Positions 8,351 through 17,613 of a stretch of 64,000 nucleotides of DNA are shown piece after piece. This DNA comes from an uncultured Lacinutrix sp. GTDB taxonomy: Bacteria; Bacteroidota; Bacteroidia; Flavobacteriales; Flavobacteriaceae. The position numbers and the translations under genes are program-made. The DNA lies in contig CAKZMU010000056.1 in assembly GCA_937129145.1 (NCBI GenBank), positions 62,001 through 126,000 on the forward strand, in the 5' to 3' direction. How positions within the stretch are numbered: the stretch's first letter is position 1; every line of letters starts with the position of its first letter. The notes under the pieces are model-generated. The model had not been told where the DNA came from. It worked only from the letters and a program-made list of their open reading frames with translations, and did no database searches.

Positions 8351-11300
8351 ATGAAAACAAAAGACTTGTTTAGGAATGTGATTAAAACTGCATCCTATAT
8401 TATGGTGTTTCTATATACCACTTCTTCTGCTTTTGCTCAATGCCCAACTATTAGTAATCCAACGCCAACAATATGTGATGCATCAGGATATACTTTTGCC
8501 GATTTAAGTACAGATTATGCAGTAGATGGCGGAAACGGAATAGTTTGGTATAATGCTCTAAGTGGCGGAAGCCCTTTTAACCCAAATCAATTAGTTGATG
8601 AAGGAACGTATTATGCAGATGATGATTCTGGAACTTGTGGTGTAAGGGCTTCAATAATCGTCGACTTTCAAGTGGATGCTTCTGGACAAAATCTAGACCA
8701 AATTTATTGTAGTAATGAAAGTCCAACAATACAAACATATATTGACGATGTTTTACAACCACATATTCCTTCGGGAGGCTCTGTAGAAATTTATACTGAT
8801 ATTGATTTAACATCGCTAGCTAATAGCACAGACCCAATTCCAGGAGGCGCCACAAACTTTTTTATAGTATTTGTTGATAATGGAGGTTGTAAAAGCCAAG
8901 TAGAGATTGGTAGTACTGCGGTATTTGATTCACCAGCTGATCCAACACCACCAACACCACAAGATTTTTGTTCAGACAATAACCCAACGGTTGGAGATTT
9001 AGATCCAGGCACCACAGCTAGTTATAGTTGGTATAATGCTCTCGATGCTTTTGGAGACCCCATATTGCCAGCATTGTCATCATCAACACTTTTAGTTGAT
9101 GGAAACACTTATTACGTGCAGATAAATGATGTGTTTTGTGATAGTAATCCAGTAGCAGTTACGGTAAATATAGATACACCTTTTGATCCAGGAACTTCAG
9201 GTTCTTTAGAGTATTGTGATGATAGTATACCAACGTCAGATTTTAATTTATTCGATGAACTTGGAGGTACACCAGACACTAACGGAATATGGTCAGGGCC
9301 TTTAACCACAACAAATGGTCATTTAGGTACCGTTAACATAACAACATTAACAACACCAGGAAACCATGTGTTTACATACACAGTTCCAAGTAATGGTGCT
9401 TGTCCAGAAAGCTCATCTACGGTGACTATTACAATTTATGAAACGTTTATTTCTGGAACACCTTCGGCTGCAAATCCAGCAACCTTTTGTGTGGTAGATT
9501 TACCTTCAGCTTTTGATTTATTTACCTTATTAGAAAATGAAGACCCAAATGGACAATGGACGCAAGGAATGTCAAGTTCAGATCCTATAGTAACGACTCC
9601 AATAGATTTAACAGGATTTACTCCTGGAACATATAATTTCACCTATACTCAAAATGTATTACCAAACCCTTGTCCAGAGGAATCTACCACTGTACAAGTT
9701 ATTGTGTTGCCAGATCCAAACGCTGGTAATGCCATAAATCAAGTGTTTTGTGAAAATGATTTGGCTGCAAATTCACCTTTCGACTTGTTTTTGGCCTTAG
9801 ATGGCTCTCAAGATAATAATTCAGGTGTTTGGACAGATGCTAACGATGTAGTAGTAACGAATCCTATTGATATTACAACATTCACAGTAACAGGAAGCCC
9901 TTATCAATTTACATATACTATTTCCAATGGGACATGTGAGGATATGGAAACAATAAGCATTACAGTTGAACCTGCTCCAGAGTCTGGAACGGTGAATCCA
10001 GCAGTAGAGTTTTGTGAAAGCGAAGGACCAACAAGTTATAATTTGTTTGATTTGCTCACAGGAGAAGACCAAACTGGCACATGGTACATTGGTACAGACA
10101 ATACAGGAACAACAACAGCTAACCCAATAGATGTATCGGTATTAACAGCTGGAACATATAACTATACGTTTGACGTAGATGCCATAGGAACTTGTGATGA
10201 TGAATTAGTGACGGTAACAATAATTATAAATCCGTTACCAAACACAGGAACACCAACATCAACAACATTTTGCGAAAATGATTTAGCGGCAAATTCGCCT
10301 CTGGATTTATTCGGTCAACTTTCAGGGAATGATGCAGGAGGAACTTGGACAGACGATGATGCCTCTGGAGCATTAACAGGAAGCGATGTTGATTTAACGC
10401 TATTAACTATTGGCACATACAACTTTACTTATAGCATAACCAATGCGAATGGATGCACCAATAGTAGTACAGTAACAGTAGTTATTGAAGATGCACCAGA
10501 ATCAGGAACAGTTAATACACCTATAGAATTTTGTGTTGCAGATATTACTTCTGGGCAAACAGTCAATTTATTTGATTTGCTTTCAGATGAAGACCAAACA
10601 GGAACTTGGAATGATGATGATGCCACAGGTGCTTTATATGGAAACTTAGTAACTATAGATGGTCTAACCGCAGGAACATATAATTTTACATTTGATGTTG
10701 ATGCCATCGGTAGTTGTGATGACGTTTTAGTCACCGTAAGTATTATTCTTAATGATACTGCAACACCAACAGGAGCAATTACTCAAGAGTTTTGTGATAC
10801 TGCAACAGTAGCAGATTTAATAGCTTCTGGAACAACAATTCAATGGTATGACGAAGCAACAGGAGGAACGCCTTTAGACCCAACAACCGCTCTAGTTGAT
10901 GGTGAAACCTATTATGCAACTCAAACAGATGCTACTACAGGTTGCGAATCTTCGGTAAGACTGGAAGTTACAGTCACCATTTTTCAAACACCAAATTCAG
11001 GAAACCCAAATACAACACCACTAGTTGTTTGTAACGACAACACCAACGTTGACCTTTTTGCAGGATTAGATGGCACACAAGATTCAGGAGGTGTTTGGCA
11101 AGATACCGATGGTACTGGAGCTTTAACAGGAAACATTTTTGATGCAACAGCAGTTGCAGCAGGATCTTATCAATTTACTTATTTTATTGCAGGATCAGCA
11201 CCTTGTGCAGATGCTAGTACAACGATTACTGTAACAGTAGAAGAGCCTTTCAACTCTGGAACAGATGCGACACTCGATATTTGTAGTGATGGTGGTACTG

Positions 11301-12520
11301 TAGATTTATTCACGCTTATTAGCCCAGCAGATGCAGGAGGAACTTGGACGCCAGCCTTGGCTAGTGGCACAGGAGTTTTCAATCCTTTAGTAGATTTATT
11401 GGTTGGAACAAGAACATACACTTACACATTGTCAAATGCATGTGGAACCACTAGTAGTAATGTGGTGGTTACAGTCACTCAAGCACCAGATGCTGGAACT
11501 GATAATTCAATCACAGCATGTGTGATTAATGGGACGATCGATTTGTTTACGCAATTAGGAGGTACGCCAGATGCAGGAGGAACTTGGTCGCCAGCGTTAG
11601 CTAGTGGCACAGGAGATTTTGACCCAAATGTTGATGCATCAGGAACTTATACATATACAGTTGCAGCCACTTCACCTTGTAGCACTGATGCTACAGCACA
11701 AGTTACAGTAACAGTAAGCGATATTTCTGAACCAACAGTATTGGATGCAAATCCAACATTCTGTAGAGCAGATAATCCAACGGTTAATGATTTAAACGCA
11801 AGTATTTCGGCAACAGGCACATTAACTTGGTACACCGATGCTACATTATCAGTCATGCTAACTGGAACAGAAGCATTGATAGATGGAGAAGATTATTACG
11901 TGACTCAAACAAATAGTTCTGGTTGCGAGTCTTCACAAAGTGATTTTGTGGTCGCTACAGTAAACGATGCACCAACACCAACACTTAGCAATCCTAGTTT
12001 AGAATATTGTATTAATGATAATCCAACTATTAGTGATTTAACAATAAACATTGCTGAGTATAATTCATCTACAAACAACATTATTTGGTATGATGCAGCA
12101 ACAAACGGAACAGTACTAAGTGCTGGAACCTTACTAACAAACGCTACAACTTATTATGCTATAATATATGATTCGGCTACAGGTTGCGAAAGTAGTGTGC
12201 GATTAGCTGTTACACCAGACCTTTCCGCTTGTGGAAAACTACTATTACCAGATGGATTTTCACCAAATGGAGATGGCGTTAACGAAACATTTAACATTGA
12301 TAATTTAGACGTTTTATACCCAAATTATGTTATGGAAATTTACAACCGCTACGGAAGTTTAGTTTACAAAGGAAACTCTTCAACACCACATTTTAATGGC
12401 ACATCCAATCAATCTGGAGCTTCAGGAAAAGAATTACCAGTAGGCGTGTACTTTTATATTTTCAATTTTAATGATGGTGAAAATAAACCTGAACAAGGAC
12501 GATTATACTTAAGTAGATAA
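8351..12520 (+). CDS. Large modular surface adhesin with T9SS type B (gliding motility) C-terminal domain
   Basis: A 1389-residue secreted protein. A signal peptide (about residues 1-29, ending SSAFAQ) is followed by about fifteen modules of 75-90 residues, each opening with a cysteine (FC or YC pattern). One module type has a DLF core and a GTW..GTYNFTY pattern (about nine copies). The other has an Ig-like WY...LVDGETYY pattern (about six copies). A second cysteine closes most modules, so one disulfide each is plausible (inference). The last 90 residues (LLLPDGFSPNGDGVNE ... VGVYFYIF) are the gliding-motility-associated type B T9SS sorting domain. It is followed by an SprF/PorP gene and an OmpA/PD40 gene, the standard partners for export and anchoring of SprB-like adhesins. 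The ligand is unknown. Confidence 0.9.
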   Translation: MKTKDLFRNVIKTASYIMVFLYTTSSAFAQCPTISNPTPTICDASGYTFADLSTDYAVDGGNGIVWYNALSGGSPFNPNQLVDEGTYYADDDSGTCGVRASIIVDFQVDASGQNLDQIYCSNESPTIQTYIDDVLQPHIPSGGSVEIYTDIDLTSLANSTDPIPGGATNFFIVFVDNGGCKSQVEIGSTAVFDSPADPTPPTPQDFCSDNNPTVGDLDPGTTASYSWYNALDAFGDPILPALSSSTLLVDGNTYYVQINDVFCDSNPVAVTVNIDTPFDPGTSGSLEYCDDSIPTSDFNLFDELGGTPDTNGIWSGPLTTTNGHLGTVNITTLTTPGNHVFTYTVPSNGACPESSSTVTITIYETFISGTPSAANPATFCVVDLPSAFDLFTLLENEDPNGQWTQGMSSSDPIVTTPIDLTGFTPGTYNFTYTQNVLPNPCPEESTTVQVIVLPDPNAGNAINQVFCENDLAANSPFDLFLALDGSQDNNSGVWTDANDVVVTNPIDITTFTVTGSPYQFTYTISNGTCEDMETISITVEPAPESGTVNPAVEFCESEGPTSYNLFDLLTGEDQTGTWYIGTDNTGTTTANPIDVSVLTAGTYNYTFDVDAIGTCDDELVTVTIIINPLPNTGTPTSTTFCENDLAANSPLDLFGQLSGNDAGGTWTDDDASGALTGSDVDLTLLTIGTYNFTYSITNANGCTNSSTVTVVIEDAPESGTVNTPIEFCVADITSGQTVNLFDLLSDEDQTGTWNDDDATGALYGNLVTIDGLTAGTYNFTFDVDAIGSCDDVLVTVSIILNDTATPTGAITQEFCDTATVADLIASGTTIQWYDEATGGTPLDPTTALVDGETYYATQTDATTGCESSVRLEVTVTIFQTPNSGNPNTTPLVVCNDNTNVDLFAGLDGTQDSGGVWQDTDGTGALTGNIFDATAVAAGSYQFTYFIAGSAPCADASTTITVTVEEPFNSGTDATLDICSDGGTVDLFTLISPADAGGTWTPALASGTGVFNPLVDLLVGTRTYTYTLSNACGTTSSNVVVTVTQAPDAGTDNSITACVINGTIDLFTQLGGTPDAGGTWSPALASGTGDFDPNVDASGTYTYTVAATSPCSTDATAQVTVTVSDISEPTVLDANPTFCRADNPTVNDLNASISATGTLTWYTDATLSVMLTGTEALIDGEDYYVTQTNSSGCESSQSDFVVATVNDAPTPTLSNPSLEYCINDNPTISDLTINIAEYNSSTNNIIWYDAATNGTVLSAGTLLTNATTYYAIIYDSATGCESSVRLAVTPDLSACGKLLLPDGFSPNGDGVNETFNIDNLDVLYPNYVMEIYNRYGSLVYKGNSSTPHFNGTSNQSGASGKELPVGVYFYIFNFNDGENKPEQGRLYLSR
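11328..11616 (+). repeat. Near-identical 48-bp copies 240 bp apart in adhesin gene
   Basis: Bases 11328-11375 and 11568-11615 match at 45 of 48 positions and are exactly 240 bp (80 codons) apart. They encode the DAGGTW(T/S)PALASGTG segment of two adjacent DLF modules. A similar pair, encoding FCENDLAANSP, lies at about 9748 and 10268. This shows recent module duplication or conversion inside the adhesin gene. Confidence 0.8.
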
Positions 12521-12546
12521 TTTGTTAAACACACAATTCTAGAAAA

Positions 12547-13503
12547 ATGAAACAATCAAAAATATATCATAGAATAGCAGCTTTAGTTTGTTTGACACTA
12601 TTGTCCTTTCAAAGTAATGCGCAACAAGATCCTCAGTTTACACATTATATGTATAACATGAGTGTTATTAATCCAGGCTATGCCACAGCAACCGAAGATA
12701 TTCTAAACATTGGAGGCTTGTACAGAACACAATGGGTTGGTATGGAAGGAGCGCCAAAAACAGCAAGCTTTTTCGCACACACACCTATTAGCGAAAAAAT
12801 TGAATTAGGTATTTCGTTTACCAATGATAACATTGGAGATGTTATTGATGAAAATAATGTTTATGCCGATTTTGCTTATGTATTACCCGTTGGTTTAGAA
12901 GCGAAATTATCACTCGGACTTAAAGCAGGATTCACCTTTTTTAATGCAAACTTTGATGGTTTTATATTAAACTCTGGTAATGTGTCAACAGATATTGCTT
13001 TTAACGAAAACATAAATAAAACATTTCCTAATATAGGAATAGGTGCTTTTTATTTCACAGATAATTATTATTTAGGCTTGTCGGCACCAAATATGTTAAC
13101 CACAACACATTTAGAGTCTGAGAACGGAATTAAATCTACAGGCGTTCAAGACATACATTATTTCTTAACAGGAGGATATGTTTTTGATATCAATGAGGAC
13201 CTAAAGTTTAAGCCTGCGTTTATGGCTAAAGGAGTAAAAGGAGCACCATTGGCAATAGATATAACAGCCAACGTATTAATAAATAAAAAACTGGAGGCAG
13301 GATTAGGCTATCGTTTAAACGATGCCATTAGTGCCTTGGTAAATTTTAGGGTAGCTCCCGATTTACGAATTGGTTACTCATACGATTTTACAACGTCTAA
13401 CTTAGGAAGTTTTAATTCAGGGTCACATGAAATATTTATTTTATTTGATGTCGATTTATTTGGACTAAAAGGTGGTTACGACCGCTCACCAAGATTCTTC
13501 TAA
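12547..13503 (+). CDS. PorP/SprF family type IX secretion membrane protein
   Basis: A 318-residue outer-membrane beta-barrel protein with a signal peptide (about 1-25, ending SNAQ). The family hallmark directly follows: QQDPQFTHYMYNMSVINPGYA. The body alternates short aromatic-rich strands and ends in phenylalanine. SprF-like proteins are needed to secrete or anchor the SprB-like adhesin encoded next to them (known for Flavobacterium johnsoniae). The gene lies 26 bases after the adhesin and 17 bases before the OmpA-type gene, so the three form one operon. The exact adhesin-SprF pairing is inferred from adjacency. Confidence 0.92.
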   Translation: MKQSKIYHRIAALVCLTLLSFQSNAQQDPQFTHYMYNMSVINPGYATATEDILNIGGLYRTQWVGMEGAPKTASFFAHTPISEKIELGISFTNDNIGDVIDENNVYADFAYVLPVGLEAKLSLGLKAGFTFFNANFDGFILNSGNVSTDIAFNENINKTFPNIGIGAFYFTDNYYLGLSAPNMLTTTHLESENGIKSTGVQDIHYFLTGGYVFDINEDLKFKPAFMAKGVKGAPLAIDITANVLINKKLEAGLGYRLNDAISALVNFRVAPDLRIGYSYDFTTSNLGSFNSGSHEIFILFDVDLFGLKGGYDRSPRFF

Positions 13504-13520
13504 TCTTTAACGAAACAATC

Positions 13521-15407
13521 ATGAAAACACAAAAATATATTCTTGTTTGCCTTTTATTAGTTAGTGGAATAACCATGGCACAAAAAGGAAACTTAAAACG
13601 AGCCAATAAGCTTTTTGAAATGAAAGCCTATGTGGATGCCGCCGAAATTTATGAAACAAAAGAACGTTCGCAGACTGTTCTTGAAAATCTGGCAGATAGT
13701 TATTACTACAACGCATCTTTACAAAAAGCTATTAAAACCTACCGCGAGTTATTTGTTACGTATGGAGATTCTATAGATATCGAATTGCATTTTAGATATG
13801 CACAAGCTCTAAAAGGCGTAAAAAACTATAAAGAAGCCGATGTTCATTTAAGTAGATATTACAATCAAAGAATAAATACACAAGCTTTTATAGATAAAAC
13901 CGAAAAAACAACACCTCATACTTTTAATTTAAAACAAATTGAAAATAAAGGGTCTAATAGTGATTTTGGGTTATCGTTTTATGGAAACGATAAAGTCGTA
14001 TTTGCGTCTGCTAGAAATAATGAAAATCCATCGTACGTTTGGAACGACTTACCTTATTTAGATTTATACAGTGCAACATTAACTGATGATAATACCTTAG
14101 AAAATGTGACGCCTTTCTCCGAGGTTATCAATACAGAATCTCATGAAAGTAGTGCCGTTTTTAGTCGTGATGGAAAAACCATGTTCTTTAACAGAACAAA
14201 CAAAACGCGAACTAAAACAGACGAAGAGAGAATTGCACATATTAAAATTTATAAAGCAGAATTAGTTGATGGTAATTGGACAAACGTCACCGCATTGCCA
14301 TTTACATCCAATAAATACAGCACAGAACACCCAAGCTTAAGTAAAGACGGTAAAACACTTTATTTTGCGAGTGATATGCCTGGAGGTATGGGAGGTTTTG
14401 ATATTTATAAAGTAGCCATCAACGACGATGGTACTTATGGAGAACCAGAAAATTTAGGAGCAAACATCAATACAAAGCATAGAGAACAGTTTCCGTTTAT
14501 TAGCAATTATGATGTCTTATACTTTTCATCAGATGACCATCAAGGTTTTGGTGGACTCGATGTGTTTAGAAGTAATATGGTTAACGGCAATTTTGATAAA
14601 CCTGTAAATTTAGGGAGCACTATAAACAGTAGCTTAGATGATTTTGCTTATGTCATTAGAGAAAAAGACAACAAAGGTTTTGTGTCTTCAAACAGAAGTG
14701 GACATGATAGATTATATGGTTTTGCTAGAGAAGAAAATATACTTACAAAATACCTTGTAGAAGGAGTTGTTCAAGATAAAAACAGCAAAGAATTATTAGC
14801 AGGAGCGTTAGTAACCTTGTTTGACGAAACAGGAACGGTAATTCAAGATTCTATAGTTGGTAGTAAAGCAGATTATTTATTTAAAATAGAACCAAATAAA
14901 AAATATACTATTCGAGGCACACGAAAAGCATACATTCCGCAAGATGTTGAGTTTTCAACAGATAGTAACGGAAAAGTTCAGCATAATATCTATTTAATTT
15001 TAGAATCTTATGCCGATGCCGAAGAACGCGTAAAAGAAAACGAAAAAGGAGACGTACAAATCGAGTTAGAAAAAATATATTTCGATTTCGATAAATCTAA
15101 TATTCGTGAAGATGCCGCAATCACTTTGGATGTCCTTGTCGAGTTAATGAACAAGTATCCTGATATGGAAGTTGAGGTGTCGGCACATACAGATGCACGA
15201 GGGGAAGACCAATATAACCTAGATTTATCAAAAAGACGTGCAGCGTCCACTTTGGAATACCTAGTTAGTAAAGGTATTGATAGAAGCCGTTTAAAAAGCA
15301 TAGGCTATGGAGAAATGCAACCTTTAAACAAGTGTACTAAAGAAGGTATTTGCGAAGATGAAGAATACGATATTAATAGACGTTGTGAATTCACAATTAC
15401 TAATTAA
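13521..15407 (+). CDS. OmpA family protein with TPR, PD40 and CarboxypepD_reg-like domains (PorE-like)
   Basis: A 628-residue cell-envelope protein. In order it has a signal peptide (about 1-20), a TPR-like helical region (about 22-120), PD40/WD40-type beta-propeller repeats (about 140-410, e.g. SKDGKTLYFASDMPGGMGGFD), a carboxypeptidase-regulatory-like beta-sandwich (about 415-490), and a C-terminal OmpA peptidoglycan-binding domain (about 510-628, with YFDFDKSNIR and HTDARG). This architecture matches PorE-like proteins that tie T9SS components to peptidoglycan. It is the last gene of the adhesin operon and is closed by the terminator at 15424-15457. Confidence 0.9.
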   Translation: MKTQKYILVCLLLVSGITMAQKGNLKRANKLFEMKAYVDAAEIYETKERSQTVLENLADSYYYNASLQKAIKTYRELFVTYGDSIDIELHFRYAQALKGVKNYKEADVHLSRYYNQRINTQAFIDKTEKTTPHTFNLKQIENKGSNSDFGLSFYGNDKVVFASARNNENPSYVWNDLPYLDLYSATLTDDNTLENVTPFSEVINTESHESSAVFSRDGKTMFFNRTNKTRTKTDEERIAHIKIYKAELVDGNWTNVTALPFTSNKYSTEHPSLSKDGKTLYFASDMPGGMGGFDIYKVAINDDGTYGEPENLGANINTKHREQFPFISNYDVLYFSSDDHQGFGGLDVFRSNMVNGNFDKPVNLGSTINSSLDDFAYVIREKDNKGFVSSNRSGHDRLYGFAREENILTKYLVEGVVQDKNSKELLAGALVTLFDETGTVIQDSIVGSKADYLFKIEPNKKYTIRGTRKAYIPQDVEFSTDSNGKVQHNIYLILESYADAEERVKENEKGDVQIELEKIYFDFDKSNIREDAAITLDVLVELMNKYPDMEVEVSAHTDARGEDQYNLDLSKRRAASTLEYLVSKGIDRSRLKSIGYGEMQPLNKCTKEGICEDEEYDINRRCEFTITN

Positions 15408-15423
15408 ACTTAATTAATAGCAT

Positions 15424-15457
15424 TAAAAAGCCTTTCTAATTTAGAAAGGCTTTTTTT
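15424..15457 (+). terminator. Rho-independent terminator after the adhesin operon
   Basis: AAAAAGCCTTTCTAA pairs with TTAGAAAGGCTTTTTT, a near perfect stem followed by seven T. It lies 17 bases after the OmpA-type gene. Confidence 0.88.
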
Positions 15458-15482
15458 ATACAAAACTTTGCTTCAGTATCTT

Positions 15483-15490
15483 TATATTTG
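15483..15490 (+). promoter_or_regulatory. -7 box (TATATTTG) abutting the ruvB start
   Basis: The word matches the Bacteroidota -7 consensus TAnnTTTG. It ends four bases before the ruvB ATG, so transcription would begin at or next to the start codon. A TTG at 15468-15470 is too close (12 bases) for the usual -33 spacing, so support rests on the -7 box alone. Confidence 0.35.
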
Positions 15491-15494
15491 AAGT

Positions 15495-16517
15495 ATGAAC
15501 GAAAATCTTAATCCATCTAGCGAAAATCTTTCTTCAGAAGAACATGATATTGAAAGAGCCTTAAGGCCTCTGTCTTTCGAAGATTTCGCAGGACAAGACC
15601 AAGTATTAGAGAATTTAAAAATATTTGTTCAAGCTGCCAACGAAAGAGGCGATGCTTTAGACCATACGCTATTTCATGGACCTCCAGGATTAGGGAAAAC
15701 GACTTTAGCACATATTTTGGCTAATGAGTTAGATGTAAGCATTAAAGTAACCTCTGGACCAGTGTTAGATAAGCCAGGTGATTTAGCAGGATTGCTAACA
15801 AATCTTGATGAAAGAGATGTATTGTTTATTGATGAAATCCATCGGTTAAGCCCTATTGTTGAAGAGTATTTATATTCTGCAATGGAGGATTTTAAAATTG
15901 ATATTATGATTGAAACAGGCCCAAATGCTAGGTCAGTTCAAATAAACTTAAACCCATTTACTTTGGTAGGTGCAACCACACGTTCAGGACTGTTAACAGC
16001 ACCCATGCGTGCACGTTTTGGTATAAGTAGTCGATTACAATATTATTCCACAGAATTATTGTCAACCATTGTACAACGTAGTGCTCATATATTAAAAGTA
16101 CCAATCTCCATGGAAGCAGCTATTGAAATTGCTGGACGAAGTCGTGGTACACCTAGAATAGCCAATGCGTTATTAAGACGTGTTAGAGATTTTGCACAAA
16201 TAAAAGGTAATGGAAATATTGACATCGAAATTTCTAAGTATAGCTTAAAAGCGTTGAATGTTGATGCTCATGGATTGGACGAAATGGATAACAAAATCCT
16301 CACGACAATAATAGACAAGTTTAAAGGAGGACCAGTTGGGATAACGACTTTAGCAACTGCTGTAAGCGAAAGTGCCGAAACTATTGAAGAGGTGTATGAG
16401 CCATTTTTAATACAACAAGGTTTCATCATGCGCACACCTCGAGGGCGTGAAGTCACAGAATTTGCATACAAGCATTTGGGCAGAATAAAAGGAAATATAC
16501 AAGGCGGATTATTCTAG
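15495..16517 (+). CDS. ruvB: Holliday junction branch migration helicase RuvB
   Basis: A 340-residue AAA+ ATPase that drives branch migration of Holliday junctions with RuvA. Walker A GPPGLGKT is at residues 62-69 and Walker B DEIH at 113-116. The [18 protein letters not shown] sensor and arginine-finger region follows, then the C-terminal winged helix with RTPRGR. Length is normal for the family. RuvA is not adjacent but lies 3.5 kb downstream at 19991, after queG and maeB. A -7 box ends four bases before the ATG. Confidence 0.97.
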   Translation: MNENLNPSSENLSSEEHDIERALRPLSFEDFAGQDQVLENLKIFVQAANERGDALDHTLFHGPPGLGKTTLAHILANELDVSIKVTSGPVLDKPGDLAGLLTNLDERDVLFIDEIHRLSPIVEEYLYSAMEDFKIDIMIETGPNARSVQINLNPFTLVGATTRSGLLTAPMRARFGISSRLQYYSTELLSTIVQRSAHILKVPISMEAAIEIAGRSRGTPRIANALLRRVRDFAQIKGNGNIDIEISKYSLKALNVDAHGLDEMDNKILTTIIDKFKGGPVGITTLATAVSESAETIEEVYEPFLIQQGFIMRTPRGREVTEFAYKHLGRIKGNIQGGLF

Positions 16518-16550
16518 CCCATCCTAACCTTCCCAAAGGAAAGGAATAAA
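16518..16550 (-). repeat. Intergenic palindromic repeat, family A, copy 1
   Basis: Read on the reverse strand this is ATTCCTTTCC TTTG GGAAGGTTAGG, then ATGGG: a hairpin followed by a TTAGG half. The same design is seen at 38480-38518 (forward strand) and, more diverged, inside queG at 16620-16656. It fills most of the ruvB-queG gap. It is non-coding and of unknown function, like the REP-type repeats common in Bacteroidota. Confidence 0.6.
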
Positions 16551-16591
16551 ACGGATTATATAACTCTCTATGTGTACAATATTTTCAAGCA

Positions 16592-17560
16592 ATGAGTAAG
16601 CAAAACTTAACAGGTTTGAGTTCTCTCTCCCTCGGGGAGAGAGCTAGAGAGAGGGCTTCTCTAATCAAAACCGAAGCCAAACGCCTCGGTTTTTTGTCTT
16701 GTGGCATAAGTAAAGCAGCCTTTTTAGAAGAAGAAGCCCCACGATTAGAAAAATGGTTAAACAAAAACATGCATGGAGACATGCGTTACATGGAAAACCA
16801 TTTTGATAAACGCCTTGACCCAACAAAACTGGTAGAAGGTTCAAAAAGTGTGGTATCGTTATTACTCAATTATTTTCCGTCTGAAACTCAAAAAGACCCA
16901 AATGCTCCAAAAATTAGTAAATATGCTTATGGCACCGATTATCACTTTGTCATAAAGGATAAACTCAAACAATTATTACATTTTATTCAAGATGAAATTG
17001 GTGAAGTAGAAGGCAGAGCTTTTGTAGATTCAGCGCCTGTTCTAGATAAAGCTTGGGCTGCAAAATCTGGTTTAGGTTGGATAGGGAAGCATAGTAATTT
17101 ATTGACTCAACAAGTGGGTTCATTCTATTTTATTGCTGAAATTATTATCGATTTAGACTTAGAATACGACTCACCAACGACAGACCATTGCGGTACGTGT
17201 ACAGCATGTATCGATGCATGTCCAACACAAGCAATCACTGAACCTTACGTGGTTGATGGAAGCAAATGTATATCATATTTTACCATAGAATTAAAAGACA
17301 ATATTCCAACAGAGTTTAAAGGACAATTCGATAATTGGATGTTTGGTTGCGATGTGTGTCAAGACGTATGTCCATGGAATCGATTCTCAAAAACACATAA
17401 CGAACCGCTTTTTAATCCGCATCCAGAACTACTCGACATGACCAAAAAAGACTGGGAAGAAATCACGGAAGACACTTTTAGAAAAGTGTTTAAAAAATCA
17501 GCAGTAAAACGTACCAAGTATTCAGGACTTACCAGAAACATTAAATTTTTAAAAGATTAG
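16592..17560 (+). CDS. queG: Epoxyqueuosine reductase QueG with repeat-derived N-terminus
   Basis: A 322-residue cobalamin-dependent iron-sulfur enzyme that reduces epoxyqueuosine to queuosine in tRNA. The DUF1730 domain is N-terminal (core from ERLGF-like [11 protein letters not shown] at about 29). Two 4Fe-4S clusters follow: [12 protein letters not shown] at about 198-209, Cys in KCISYF, and [10 protein letters not shown] at about 248-257. The C-terminal HEAT-like extension of the longest QueG proteins is absent, which is common. Residues 10-22 ([13 protein letters not shown]) are encoded by a palindromic repeat lying in frame just after the start. The next in-frame ATG is far inside the domain, so the start at 16592 is the best choice. 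Confidence 0.93.
   Translation: MSKQNLTGLSSLSLGERARERASLIKTEAKRLGFLSCGISKAAFLEEEAPRLEKWLNKNMHGDMRYMENHFDKRLDPTKLVEGSKSVVSLLLNYFPSETQKDPNAPKISKYAYGTDYHFVIKDKLKQLLHFIQDEIGEVEGRAFVDSAPVLDKAWAAKSGLGWIGKHSNLLTQQVGSFYFIAEIIIDLDLEYDSPTTDHCGTCTACIDACPTQAITEPYVVDGSKCISYFTIELKDNIPTEFKGQFDNWMFGCDVCQDVCPWNRFSKTHNEPLFNPHPELLDMTKKDWEEITEDTFRKVFKKSAVKRTKYSGLTRNIKFLKD
16620..16656 (+). repeat. Family A-like palindromic repeat inside queG
   Basis: CTCTCTCCC TC GGGGAGAGAG forms a strong hairpin, followed by a CTAGAGAGAGGG half. The plan is the same as at 38480-38518. It lies in frame in codons 10-22 of queG. Its G+C-rich, purine/pyrimidine-biased sequence contrasts with the flanking A/T-rich coding DNA. Confidence 0.65.
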
Positions 17561-17579
17561 GCAATTAATTTCTACATTG

Positions 17580-17587
17580 TATCTTTG
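17580..17587 (+). promoter_or_regulatory. Candidate -7 box for maeB
   Basis: TATCTTTG matches TAnnTTTG, 26 bases before the maeB ATG. At 21 bases upstream there is only TTA in place of the expected TTG, so the call is tentative. Confidence 0.4.
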
Positions 17588-17613
17588 CCAATTAATAGCT
17601 AACTAACGACAAC

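Noticed and set aside
8351-12520. CRISPR-like or satellite reading of the repetitive adhesin gene
   Set aside because: Repeats are protein modules in one intact frame with diverged DNA. There are no regular short repeats with unique spacers.
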